The notes: generated by a model from the letters alone, not told the origin. DNA of 13,418 nt from CAJXNP01 sp050305935 (GCA_050305935.1 JBNLGG010000091.1:1-13418), one strand, 5' to 3'. Shown: positions 1 to 7,077, counted from the first letter of the stretch. Numbers and translations are program-made.

Positions 1-2
1 AT

Positions 3-593
3 CCCGGGTCGACATTAATTTCTGGCTTTAACCAGGAAGTGAGCCGGGAAAAATATTTGGAATCATTTAACTCCGGGAAGCTGACAGATATCCTGAACAA
101 AGAGCAGGTATTTGATGAAGATGTATTTTTTCTTCCTGCCGGCAGGGTTCATACCATTGGCAAGGGACTAATGATCGCTGAAATCCAGCAGACTTCCGAT
201 ATCACCTACCGCATTTATGACTTTGACCGGGTGGATGATCAGGGCAACAAACGGGAGCTACACGTGGAAGAGGCATTGGATGCGATCGACTACAATTACT
301 ACGACGAATACAAAACCAACTATTCGAGAAAATTGAATGAGGTGGTCCGGATGGTGAGTTGCCAGTATTTTACTACCAATAAATTGCATTTCAACCAGGC
401 TGTAGCCAGGGATCATTCTTCATTAGATTGCTTTAAAGTCATTATTTGCGTAGACGGTGGCTTGACGGTTTCTTATGACGGTGGGGAACTTTCCTTGAAA
501 AAAGGAGAGGCTGTTCTGGTTCCTGCAGCAATTACCTCCTATAACTTAATCCCTGATGGAGAGTTTAAGGTATTGGAATCATACATAGCGTAG
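3..593 (+). CDS. manA: Mannose-6-phosphate isomerase, class I (3' part only)
   Basis: This is the C-terminal part of a zinc-dependent phosphomannose isomerase, which interconverts mannose 6-phosphate and fructose 6-phosphate in the cytoplasm and so feeds GDP-mannose synthesis. The reading frame is open from the left edge, where it encodes PGSTLISGFNQEVS, so the GTG at 39 is not the true start and the gene begins outside the window. Family signatures are the cupin segment DVFFLPAGRVHTIGKG, whose His (codon 150-152) should be a zinc ligand, then AEIQQTSDITYRIYDFDRVD with the conserved arginine, then the LDAIDY motif. A second cupin-like C-terminal segment ends at the TAG at 591-593. The sequence resembles the short bacterial PMI type. 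lipB follows after 5 bp on the same strand and is probably co-transcribed, although the pathways are unrelated. The adjacent SmaI- and SalI-like sites near the left edge lie in frame within coding sequence, so they need not be vector. Confidence 0.95.
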   Translation, partial: PGSTLISGFNQEVSREKYLESFNSGKLTDILNKEQVFDEDVFFLPAGRVHTIGKGLMIAEIQQTSDITYRIYDFDRVDDQGNKRELHVEEALDAIDYNYYDEYKTNYSRKLNEVVRMVSCQYFTTNKLHFNQAVARDHSSLDCFKVIICVDGGLTVSYDGGELSLKKGEAVLVPAAITSYNLIPDGEFKVLESYIA

Positions 594-598
594 AAACT

Positions 599-1318
599 TT
601 GAATACCCTTTTAAATAAAAAAGTAGAAGTAAGGCACCTCGGCCTTATGGACTATAAGGAGGCTTGGGATTACCAGGAAGATCTTTTTCGTAAAACGGTC
701 GACCTGAAAATAGAAAACCGTAAGCGGGACAAACAAGATCAAATTCCCACCCCTAATTATCTTTTATTTTGTGAGCACCCGCATGTGTATACCCTGGGAA
801 AAAGTGGCAAGGAAGAAAATCTGCTATTGGATGAAGCAGGACTTGAAAAAGAACATGCACAATTCTATAAAATCAATCGCGGTGGGGACATCACCTACCA
901 TGGCCCGGGTCAATTAGTGGTCTATCCTATTCTCGACCTTGATAATTTTTTTACCGACATCCATAAATACCTCCGGCTTCTGGAAGAAGCCGTCATTTTA
1001 ACGCTGGGTGAATATGGGATTTCCGCTGGCAGAATAGATGGTCTGACGGGCGTTTGGATTGACTTTGATAACAAACCCAATCCCCGTAAAATCTGTGCTA
1101 TGGGCGTAAAGACCAGCCGGTGGGTCACCATGCATGGCCTGGCACTGAATGTGAATGCTGATCTCAATTATTTCAACCACATTATCCCCTGTGGAATCGA
1201 TGACAAGGCGGTAACCTCTATGCATCTGGAATTGAAAAGGGAAATAAATACGGAGGAAGTTGCTAAAGTGCTGGTGGATAAAATTGTGGAGTTGTTTGGG
1301 ATGGAGGCTAAACTTTAA
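599..1318 (+). CDS. lipB: Lipoyl(octanoyl) transferase LipB
   Basis: LipB transfers the octanoyl group from octanoyl-ACP to the lipoyl domains of 2-oxoacid dehydrogenases and the glycine cleavage H protein; LipA then inserts sulfur. The 239-residue protein shows the whole family signature. RGGDITYHGPGQ is at 94-105, the lysine of RKICAMGVK at 164, and the nucleophilic cysteine of HIIPCGI at 198. The 34-residue Lys-Cys spacing matches the Lys/Cys pair known from the Mycobacterium enzyme. The only plausible start in frame is TTG at 599, because the first ATG (codon 17) would delete the first conserved strand; there is no clear Shine-Dalgarno sequence. The gene follows manA by 5 bp. Its last 11 bp overlap the 3' end of the convergent PIN toxin gene, with no terminator between them, so read-through would give RNA antisense to the toxin. 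Identity is firm; the exact start is less so. Confidence 0.95.
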   Translation: MNTLLNKKVEVRHLGLMDYKEAWDYQEDLFRKTVDLKIENRKRDKQDQIPTPNYLLFCEHPHVYTLGKSGKEENLLLDEAGLEKEHAQFYKINRGGDITYHGPGQLVVYPILDLDNFFTDIHKYLRLLEEAVILTLGEYGISAGRIDGLTGVWIDFDNKPNPRKICAMGVKTSRWVTMHGLALNVNADLNYFNHIIPCGIDDKAVTSMHLELKREINTEEVAKVLVDKIVELFGMEAKL

Positions 1319-1727
1319 GCGATTTAATAAAGAATTCTGGTGTCGTTACAGCAATTTCGCTTTTATTATAATCTTTAACATTTCTGGTAAGTATCATATC
1401 AATTTTACCAGATTTTATTGCCGCAAAATTTTGTAGTCCATCTTCGAAATCCTTAAAACCTGAATTCAACGCATTGCTTACTACTTCTTTATCCATCGTC
1501 AAGACATTAATAATTGTCAATAGTTGTTTAAGTTTTTCAATGACTTTTTCATGAGTTGCCGTACGCCGTAACAAGTAATAGACATTGCTAATAATAACCG
1601 GAGTCAAAAACCCTTTTATCTTATCTTTTTCACACAAACCGATAACCTGAAAGGCAAAATCCGAATGAGGTAGCCTGTCAAAAAAGTAATCCAAAAGGAC
1701 ATCTGAATCGATTAATACCCTATTCAT
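1308..1727 (-). CDS. PIN-domain toxin (VapC-like RNase)
   Basis: A 139-residue single PIN domain, the fold of VapC-type toxins that cleave RNA with a Mg2+-binding acidic cluster. The N-terminus has the hydrophobic strand and aspartates of VLIDSDVLLDYFFD (D7, D9 and D13). The second acidic group is FKDFEDGLQNFAA (D93, E95, D96), and the C-terminal element is ILTRNVKDY (N115, D119). Length is typical for the family. It sits directly after a DUF6364 antitoxin gene with an 8-bp overlap (ATG at 1725-1727 inside the antitoxin stop region), so the two are translationally coupled in antitoxin-first order. Its 3' end overlaps lipB by 11 bp on the opposite strand. The coding sequence is visibly more AT-rich than lipB, in keeping with a mobile module. 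RNase activity and target are inferred from the family, not shown here. Confidence 0.9.
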   Translation of the reverse strand: MNRVLIDSDVLLDYFFDRLPHSDFAFQVIGLCEKDKIKGFLTPVIISNVYYLLRRTATHEKVIEKLKQLLTIINVLTMDKEVVSNALNSGFKDFEDGLQNFAAIKSGKIDMILTRNVKDYNKSEIAVTTPEFFIKSLKV

Positions 1728-1977
1728 TTTTGAGATACTTCTCAGTTAGTCCTTTAGTTAACTCCTTTTTATAGTCGAATTCTTTTGGAGCTTTGAAGGA
1801 TCCTCTCAATGACGTTGCAATGGGAGTAGTATCAATTGACCCTCTATTTTCTTCCTTAGTTATAGCTTTTAAATAGTTTTCAACAATATCTGACAAACTT
1901 CTTCCCTGAACTTTTGCGTATTTTTTTGCCTTGTCAATAATTGACTGTTCGATTGTCAATGTCAATTTTGTATTCAT
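1720..1977 (-). CDS. DUF6364-family antitoxin, partner of PIN toxin
   Basis: An 85-residue protein opening with a ribbon-helix-helix-like segment: a short strand (TKLTLTIEQ, residues 3-11), then helix DKAKKYAKVQGRSLSDIVENYLKAI through about residue 39. This is the DNA-binding half of DUF6364-type antitoxins. The charged, disordered-looking tail (KAPKEFDYKKELTKGLTEKYLKNE) is where such antitoxins usually wrap and inhibit the PIN toxin. The PIN gene overlaps its 3' end by 8 bp, so both should be made from one mRNA. Autoregulation at the 85-bp upstream gap is expected for the family; that gap holds two AACACGT direct repeats. The upstream lectin gene is on the same strand but 85 bp away and without an obvious terminator, so read-through is possible. 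The pairing is a familiar one in Bacteroidota. Confidence 0.88.
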   Translation of the reverse strand: MNTKLTLTIEQSIIDKAKKYAKVQGRSLSDIVENYLKAITKEENRGSIDTTPIATSLRGSFKAPKEFDYKKELTKGLTEKYLKNE

Positions 1978-2008
1978 AACACGTCTTTTTTGTCAAATAA
2001 AAACACGT
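1978..2008 (-). promoter_or_regulatory. Candidate operator: direct repeats before antitoxin gene
   Basis: The heptamer AACACGT (as read on the + strand) occurs at 1978-1984, touching the antitoxin ATG, and again at 2002-2008. The start-to-start distance is 24 bp, slightly over two helical turns. Repeated short sites on one helix face are typical targets of ribbon-helix-helix antitoxins that repress their own operon. TTGTCAA also recurs nearby, at 1931 and 1990. No perfect Bacteroidota -7/-33 promoter pair is visible here. The role is inferred from position only. Confidence 0.3.
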
Positions 2009-2062
2009 ATAAATATAGTTAATGTTTTAAATCTGGTAAAGGGAAATATTCAAACTGTTTAT

Positions 2063-2794
2063 CTACTCTCCATTATCAAAACTATCTAAACTTCCCTCCA
2101 TCATATACGCCAATCGCTTCAAACAAAAATACTGGAGGTTGTATTTCCTGCCAGTGGAAGCGGTAAACCCCCAGATGACCTGGTTGTGGCCTTTAAAAAT
2201 GTCATTTTTTAGATCTTGGTTTCCCTGGTACACTACATTGTCATCGAGGTATACGGCGATTTTTTTATTCGTCGCATCCCATTTAAACATGAAGGTGTGG
2301 AGCATCCCGTCTTCTAAATTGTAGTAAGCATTATTTGCATTCCAATAGGCAGCATGTCGGGAAAGGCCGTTCATTAAAAAAGCGACGTGATCCGACTCGG
2401 GATCATTTTGATTCAAATTTTGATAGGTGTCAAATTCCACCGCTACCGATGGGGATATATGTGCGCTGTACACTGCCTCGGGGGACCACCTTCCATAACC
2501 CAAACATTCGCCAAAAGTTCCAAAAGCTTCAAACTGGCGTGGATCATTGTGGATCACAAAGGTGATCCCGTCAGCGCCAAAATCATTTTTATCGCCGAGG
2601 TAAATATCAAATTCTATTTCAAAATTAAAATTCAAGTCAAGGTAAGAAGTACTATATGCAATCCCTTCGGCATAAGGATAATCTGGGGTAAGCATGATGC
2701 ACCCGCCTTCCATCGGCTGAGCGGTTCCAATGGTATAAAACTGCGCCTGAGAGATCAGCGGCAGTAAGATGAGCAGCCAGGTAAAGCTTTTCAT
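2063..2794 (-). CDS. Secreted L-type (legume-like) lectin-domain protein
   Basis: A 243-residue protein with an N-terminal signal peptide (MKSFTWLLILLPLISQAQ, cleavage probably near residue 16-18) followed by one legume-lectin-like beta-sandwich. Diagnostic pieces in order are GADGITFVIHNDP (73-85), the Ca/Mn-site strand PSVAVEFDTYQN (115-126) with E120, D122 and N126, then NDPESDHVAF (130-139), MNGL (141-144), the back-sheet strand KKIAVYLDD (177-185) and WGFTASTG (208-215). Members bind carbohydrate or act as adhesive modules on secreted proteins. The protein ends soon after the domain, with no type IX secretion C-terminal domain, no PKD repeats and no gliding-associated tail, and no continuation in other frames in the 85 bp downstream. 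It therefore probably acts free in the periplasm or is exported by another route. It is divergent from the EamA gene across about 130 bp. The sugar specificity cannot be read from the sequence. Confidence 0.82.
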   Translation of the reverse strand: MKSFTWLLILLPLISQAQFYTIGTAQPMEGGCIMLTPDYPYAEGIAYSTSYLDLNFNFEIEFDIYLGDKNDFGADGITFVIHNDPRQFEAFGTFGECLGYGRWSPEAVYSAHISPSVAVEFDTYQNLNQNDPESDHVAFLMNGLSRHAAYWNANNAYYNLEDGMLHTFMFKWDATNKKIAVYLDDNVVYQGNQDLKNDIFKGHNQVIWGFTASTGRKYNLQYFCLKRLAYMMEGSLDSFDNGE

Positions 2795-2922
2795 ACTAAT
2801 AATTTACAAATAAATACCGGATTGGGTTGTCGTTGTTTTTTCAGATTGGTTATTGAAGTGATAAGTGGTGAGGTCCAAAAAGATTACAAAAGAATAAATA
2901 GTTCACACTGAGACTAATTTTT

Positions 2923-2930
2923 TACTTTTG
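2923..2930 (+). promoter_or_regulatory. TAnnTTTG-type -7 box at EamA gene start
   Basis: TACTTTTG at 2923-2930 is a perfect match to the Bacteroidota -7 consensus TAnnTTTG, in the gap between the divergent lectin and EamA genes. However, I see no TTG or TTTG -33 element at the expected distance upstream. The box also contains the only standard start codon available to the downstream gene (TTG at 2928), which cannot be both promoter core and translated codon. It may be a chance match. Confidence 0.3.
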
Positions 2931-3875
2931 CTTCAACTAAACACGAACTGTATTTCGACCTCCAAATTAAATAACACAAAAGGAATTCTCTTCGCTTGCA
3001 TCCCGGCATTTCTGTGGGGATTCCTGCCGATCGCCATCAAAGTGGCCGTCAATAAAGTAGATCCTATCACGGTCGTTTGGGTTCGTTTCTTCCTGGCGTT
3101 TTTGATGCTATTGATTTTTTTTCTCTTCACCGATCGTCACAAAATTTTAGGGATATTTAAGGAGCCCATCGGTTTTATCGTGGCGGCCATAGGTCTTGCT
3201 GCCAATTACTCCGGCTATGCGATGGGCATCTCCTACACTTCTCCCAGCAATGCCCAGGTATTTATCCAGATGGGACCCGTTCTTTTGGCGATTGCGGGAA
3301 TCGTCATTTTTAAAGAAAAGCTATCCATTCGGCAGATGATGGGATTTGTCGTCGCGGTTGTCGGCTTTTATTTATTCTACACAGATCAGAATGAAAACCC
3401 GGTGGTGATCAATAAAGATTACTTTAAGGGAGTCTTGTGGGTATTGTTTGGTGCGCTGAGCTGGGCGGTTTACGCTGTGATGCAAAAGCGGCTTTCCGCC
3501 AGGTATCATTCGCAACAGCTTAACCTTTTTGTTTTTGGTTTTTCCGCCCTTGTTTTTATTCCGATGGCCGATGTATCTTCCATCCTTGACCTTTCCACCA
3601 ATTACAAATGGCTGATGCTCTTTCTGGGTTTCAATACATTTGCTGCGTACGGTGGAATGGCGCTGGCGCTAAAATATGCCGAAGCCAACAAGGTAAGCAT
3701 TGTTTTTACGGTGAATCCATTGATCACTTTCATTGTGATGACGATCCTGGCCTCCTTTGATGTTACCTGGATAGATCATGAACATATATCGACCATGGGT
3801 ATTATTGGTGGCGGATTTGTACTGGTTGGCGCTTTGATGGTAATTATTAAAAATCAGAAAAGAAGGGGTTCGTAA
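2928..3875 (+). CDS. EamA/DMT-superfamily membrane transporter
   Basis: A 315-residue inner-membrane protein of the drug/metabolite transporter superfamily with the usual two EamA halves of five helices each. The first half runs from GILFACIPAFLWGFLPIAIK (about residue 19) to about 150, with the family's proline/serine segment SYTSPSNAQVFIQMGPVLLAI near 100-120. The second half starts at GVLWVLFGALSWAVYAVMQKRL (about 168), repeats the pattern at AEANKVSIVFTVNPLITF, and ends in a charged tail KNQKRR. Such proteins export or import amino acids, nucleotides or other small metabolites; the substrate cannot be predicted. The start is problematic. TTG at 2928 is the only common start codon before the first helix, there is a stop at 2895-2897 upstream in frame, and the next GTG would remove helix 1. 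The gene converges on the DUF1624 gene. Confidence 0.88.
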   Translation: MLQLNTNCISTSKLNNTKGILFACIPAFLWGFLPIAIKVAVNKVDPITVVWVRFFLAFLMLLIFFLFTDRHKILGIFKEPIGFIVAAIGLAANYSGYAMGISYTSPSNAQVFIQMGPVLLAIAGIVIFKEKLSIRQMMGFVVAVVGFYLFYTDQNENPVVINKDYFKGVLWVLFGALSWAVYAVMQKRLSARYHSQQLNLFVFGFSALVFIPMADVSSILDLSTNYKWLMLFLGFNTFAAYGGMALALKYAEANKVSIVFTVNPLITFIVMTILASFDVTWIDHEHISTMGIIGGGFVLVGALMVIIKNQKRRGS

Positions 3876-3902
3876 AACTCGCTGTCGCCTACTCAGATAC
3901 TT

Positions 3903-3926
3903 GACAATTTTGTCTTTGGCTTTTTT
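3903..3926 (+). terminator. Weak hairpin plus T-run after EamA gene
   Basis: GACAA-TT-TTGTC (3903-3914) can form a short hairpin and is followed by TTTGGC and six T's (3921-3926), starting 27 bp after the EamA stop. The stem is only four or five pairs and the T-run is displaced by six bases, so this would be a poor intrinsic terminator. A further perfect AT-rich inverted repeat, TCTTTTAA-CTT-TTAAAAGA, lies at 3959-3977 without a T-run on either strand. Confidence 0.25.
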
Positions 3927-3982
3927 ACTTTCTTTGCCTACCAACATAATTCGCCTGATCTTTTAACTTTTAAAAGACCATC

Positions 3983-4057
3983 AATTATTCGTGTCGCCAC
4001 TTAAAATATTCGAATAACATAAAGTTTCAAAAGCAAATAGTGGTGGCACGAATAGTT
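3983..4057. repeat. Long hairpin repeat, copy 1
   Basis: The arms are at 3983-4001 and 4039-4057 with a 37-nt AT-rich loop. The 15-bp core left arm ATTCGTGTCGCCACT (3987-4001) faces AGTGGTGGCACGAAT (4039-4053). Allowing wobbles, the + strand RNA can pair all 19 positions, with G-U at 3985/4055, 3994/4046 and 3996/4044. The loop carries its own 10-bp palindrome TATTCGAATA (4007-4016). The right-arm core is identical to the right arm of a second copy at 9752-9766. It lies between the convergent 3' ends of the EamA and DUF1624 genes, ending 4 bp from the latter's stop. There is no T-run after either arm, so it is not a textbook terminator. No clear target-site duplication is seen. Confidence 0.8.
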
Positions 4058-4060
4058 ACT

Positions 4061-5212
4061 TTAAATATAAGAAAACAAGGGATGGCTTTTTCGTTTCTTT
4101 AAATTCATGTACCACCTACACAGCGGATAGAGGATCGCGACGACAATGATCCAAAGCGCATACGATACCGGCAGTCCAAAACCGAAATCTTGTGGATACA
4201 TAAAAAACGGCATCATCATCTCTGACAAACTGTATCCCTGATAGAGACCAAGTAAAACGCTAAATAGGTGAATCAGGTAAAGATGGAGCACATAATAAAA
4301 CATGGGAACGCGCCCAAACACAATTAGAAAATCCGCTACAGACCCTTTCACTTTTTCAAAAAGATATAAGGTCAAAATGGCCGGGCCTATCGTCATCAAC
4401 AAATAAATCAGCGATGGAGGGTATTTGGTGGCATTCAGGAAGGAGGCAATGGTCATGGCGAAAGTGGGTTGAACAGACCAGGGGTTCATATCGCCATAAA
4501 CATTGATTCCCCGAATCAGGATAAAAAGAGCCGTTAAACCCGATCCGAGGACCAGCAAATACTTATGCCGGGTTTTCTCTTCCTGGCGATAAATGTATTC
4601 GCCGAATACATATCCCAAAGCCATCACCCCGATCCATGGAACAAGCGGGTATATCACCCCAATATTGAAAGAGCCTATTTGAATATCGGAACGGCTGTGA
4701 AGTATTTTCCAGAGTGAGCCCCATCTGCCCAATGATTCGGGGTCGATTGGGTCCAATAAATTATGGCCAAAAACCATGATCAGGCCACCGATCAGAATTA
4801 CCTTTTTGGGAAGGTAAATGATTGCTGCCAAAAATACCATGCATATTCCCAATGCCCAGATAACCAGTAAAAAAATATGGGAATAATCGAAGTTAAAATA
4901 CCAGGAAAAGCGAATCACAGTAAATTCCAGAATGATCAGCCACAAGCCCCGCGTCCATAAAAAATGTGAAATTTGCTGTTTTGATTTTCCACCAATCTCA
5001 CCCAGCCCTGTTCCCACACCTGCAACAAACATGAAAACAGGGGCACAGTAGTGCGTAACCCACCTGGTAAGAAAGAGTAGAAAATTGGATTGGGAAAGAT
5101 CCTCCGGATCAAAGTGGTACATCGTGCTATAGTCCCTCATATGGTCCAGCGCCATGGTCACCATTACCAGGCCGCGCAACATATCGACAGAAAGAATTCT
5201 CTCCTTTTTCAT
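4061..5212 (-). CDS. DUF1624 membrane protein, HGSNAT-like acyltransferase family
   Basis: A 383-residue polytopic inner-membrane protein. The N-terminus has the family hallmark SVDMLRGLVMVTMALDHMRDY (residues 8-28). It is followed by LTRWVTHYCAPVFMFVAGVG (about 48-67) and LWTRGLWLIILEFTVIRFSW (about 85-104), then about eight further hydrophobic segments to a basic tail (YMNLKKRKSH). DUF1624 is related to heparan-alpha-glucosaminide N-acetyltransferase and to the wider membrane acyltransferases that move acyl groups from cytoplasmic CoA onto envelope sugars. H23 in the ALDH motif and H54 are candidate functional histidines. The true substrate is unknown. It is divergent from the M1 peptidase gene and convergent with the EamA gene. 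ATG at 5210-5212 fits the usual family start. Confidence 0.85.
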   Translation of the reverse strand: MKKERILSVDMLRGLVMVTMALDHMRDYSTMYHFDPEDLSQSNFLLFLTRWVTHYCAPVFMFVAGVGTGLGEIGGKSKQQISHFLWTRGLWLIILEFTVIRFSWYFNFDYSHIFLLVIWALGICMVFLAAIIYLPKKVILIGGLIMVFGHNLLDPIDPESLGRWGSLWKILHSRSDIQIGSFNIGVIYPLVPWIGVMALGYVFGEYIYRQEEKTRHKYLLVLGSGLTALFILIRGINVYGDMNPWSVQPTFAMTIASFLNATKYPPSLIYLLMTIGPAILTLYLFEKVKGSVADFLIVFGRVPMFYYVLHLYLIHLFSVLLGLYQGYSLSEMMMPFFMYPQDFGFGLPVSYALWIIVVAILYPLCRWYMNLKKRKSHPLFSYI

Positions 5213-5357
5213 CTTCGTACTACATAGTTTGTGGATTTCTCAATTATGTAATTTAACAAATTAATCGAACAGCTTTTACAATATTCAATGTAGGAGTTTG
5301 GGTTTTGTTTTATATGCTTATTTTTATTGCTTTCAGAAAACAATAAAGTGACGATCT

Positions 5358-6989
5358 ATGTATAAGTTGCTCTTTTTTGCCATTGCTGTTTTTTCGATGA
5401 TGACCGGCTATTCTCAGGAAAACTCCTTTACGCGACAAGATTCCTTGAGGGGTAGTATTACGAAAGAAAGGGAGTGGTGGGACCTGTTGTATTATCATTT
5501 AAATGTAAAAGTCAATCCGTTGGATAGCACCATTTCGGGAAGCAATTTAATTAGCTACAAAGTACTAGCCCCTTCCCAGAGAATGCAAATTGACCTGCAG
5601 CCTCCCATGGAGATTAGTGTTATTACCCAGGGCGAAGACACTGTGTTCTTTATACGCGACGGCAATGCATTTTTTCTCGAACTTCCCACACAACAAAAAG
5701 CAGGAGATATTAATAGTGTGCTCATTCGATTTAGCGGAAAACCCTATGTCGGCAGTCGTCCTCCCTGGGATGGCGGTTTTACATGGTCAAGGGACAATAA
5801 CGGAAATCCATTTATAGCTACCTCTTGCCAGGGAGAAGGCGCCAGCCTCTGGTGGCCTTGCAAGGACCATCAATACGATGAGCCGGACAGTGTGTTAATT
5901 AGTGTCACCGTGCCTGAACCCCTGACAAATGTTTCGAACGGGCGGCTGAGAGGAATTACCAACAATGACGACAGTACCAATACCTCCCATTGGTTTGTTT
6001 CCAATCCCATCAATAATTATAGTGTAAGTGTGAACATTGGTGACTATGTTCATTTCGGCGAAACCTATGAAGGCTTGAATGGGAAGCTGGACTGCGATTA
6101 CTATGTGTTGAGCTACAACCTTGAGAAAGCCAAAAAACAATTCAAGCAAGTGCCCATGATGCTGGAAGCGTTCGAGCACTGGTTTGGACCCTATCCGTTT
6201 TATGAAGACAGCTACAAATTGGTGGAAGCGCCCTACCTGGGCATGGAGCATCAAAGCGCGGTGACCTATGGCAATTTGTACACCAACGGCTACTGGGGCA
6301 CCGACCTGAGCGGGACGGGGTGGGGCTTAAAATTTGACTTTATCATTATCCACGAATCCGGACATGAGTGGTTTGGCAATAACATCACCACCAAAGACAT
6401 CGCCGATATGTGGGTTCACGAGGGTTTTACCAACTATTCGGAAAGCCTTTACCTCGACTATCATTTTGGTACTGAGGCTGCTAATGAATACATCATTGGT
6501 GAACGTCGCAACATCCAAAATCAGGTTCCGCTCATTGGGCCATACGATGTGAACCACATGAGCAGCGGGGACATTTATGCCAAGGGGGCAAATCTGCTTC
6601 ACACCCTACGGCAACTCATCGAAGACGATGAAGAGTGGCGAAGGATATTGGTCAAAATGAACAAGGAATTTTACCACCAAACCGTCACCAGCAAGCAGGT
6701 GGAAGATTTTCTAAGCCGCGAATCCAATAAAGATCTTTCAGCTTTTTTTAACCAATACCTTCGTGATACCCGAATCCCTAAACTGGAATACCGGCTCGGT
6801 AAAAGAGAAATTGAGTTCCGCTATGTGGAAATCGTGGAAGATTTTGATATGCCGATCAGGGTGTTTATCAATGGCGACGAGGAATGGATTTTCCCAACCA
6901 GCGAGTGGAAAACATTTATCTCCAAAAAGAAAATCAAGGCATTTGAGGTGGATGAGAATTTTTATGTTTTGGTGGGGGTGTTGGAGTAA
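5358..6989 (+). CDS. Secreted M1-family zinc metallopeptidase
   Basis: A 543-residue zinc aminopeptidase-type protein with a Sec signal peptide (MYKLLFFAIAVFSMMTGYS, cleavage about 19-20), so it should act in the periplasm or outside. An N-terminal beta-rich domain (about 40-235) contains SCQGEGASLWWPCKD. The catalytic domain has the substrate-recognition loop GMEHQ at 295-299, where classical aminopeptidases have GAMEN. The zinc motif HESGH is at 332-336 (H332, E333, H336) with the third ligand E355 exactly 18 residues later in WVHEGFTNYSE. Y407 in DIYAKGANLLHTLR is the likely transition-state tyrosine. A short C-terminal segment (470-543) replaces the large helical domain of full-length M1 enzymes, as in many Bacteroidota members. 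The altered GxMEN motif suggests aminopeptidase specificity may differ. It is transcribed alone, away from the DUF1624 gene. Confidence 0.93.
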   Translation: MYKLLFFAIAVFSMMTGYSQENSFTRQDSLRGSITKEREWWDLLYYHLNVKVNPLDSTISGSNLISYKVLAPSQRMQIDLQPPMEISVITQGEDTVFFIRDGNAFFLELPTQQKAGDINSVLIRFSGKPYVGSRPPWDGGFTWSRDNNGNPFIATSCQGEGASLWWPCKDHQYDEPDSVLISVTVPEPLTNVSNGRLRGITNNDDSTNTSHWFVSNPINNYSVSVNIGDYVHFGETYEGLNGKLDCDYYVLSYNLEKAKKQFKQVPMMLEAFEHWFGPYPFYEDSYKLVEAPYLGMEHQSAVTYGNLYTNGYWGTDLSGTGWGLKFDFIIIHESGHEWFGNNITTKDIADMWVHEGFTNYSESLYLDYHFGTEAANEYIIGERRNIQNQVPLIGPYDVNHMSSGDIYAKGANLLHTLRQLIEDDEEWRRILVKMNKEFYHQTVTSKQVEDFLSRESNKDLSAFFNQYLRDTRIPKLEYRLGKREIEFRYVEIVEDFDMPIRVFINGDEEWIFPTSEWKTFISKKKIKAFEVDENFYVLVGVLE

Positions 6990-7064
6990 AAAGAAAGACG
7001 GGAAAACAGACCCTTGCTTAACTACCATCAGGCACAAAGAGATTTAATATTTTGGCATTTTTTT

Positions 7065-7072
7065 TAGCTTTG
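7065..7072 (+). promoter_or_regulatory. TAnnTTTG-type -7 box before hicA
   Basis: TAGCTTTG at 7065-7072 matches the Bacteroidota -7 consensus. It ends only 5 bp before the hicA ATG at 7078, so a transcript from it would be leaderless or nearly so. The nearest TTTG (7051-7054) is only 10 bp upstream of the box, closer than the usual -33 spacing, so the promoter assignment is tentative. Confidence 0.33.
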
Positions 7073-7077
7073 TTAGT

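Noticed and set aside
1..16. Adjacent SmaI- and SalI-like sites suggesting cloning-vector sequence at the left edge
   Set aside because: The bases translate in the manA frame into family-like sequence that runs smoothly into the rest of the protein.
922..1225. Two - strand open frames inside lipB
   Set aside because: They are antisense shadows of a gene with all LipB catalytic motifs; they show no start context and no family-like sequence.
2139..2767. Three + strand open frames opposite the lectin gene
   Set aside because: The - strand frame has a signal peptide and a full lectin motif set; the + frames are compositionally odd and overlap one another.
5895..6602. Open frames antisense and out of frame within the M1 peptidase gene
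   Set aside because: Shadows of a gene with an intact zinc motif; no independent support.
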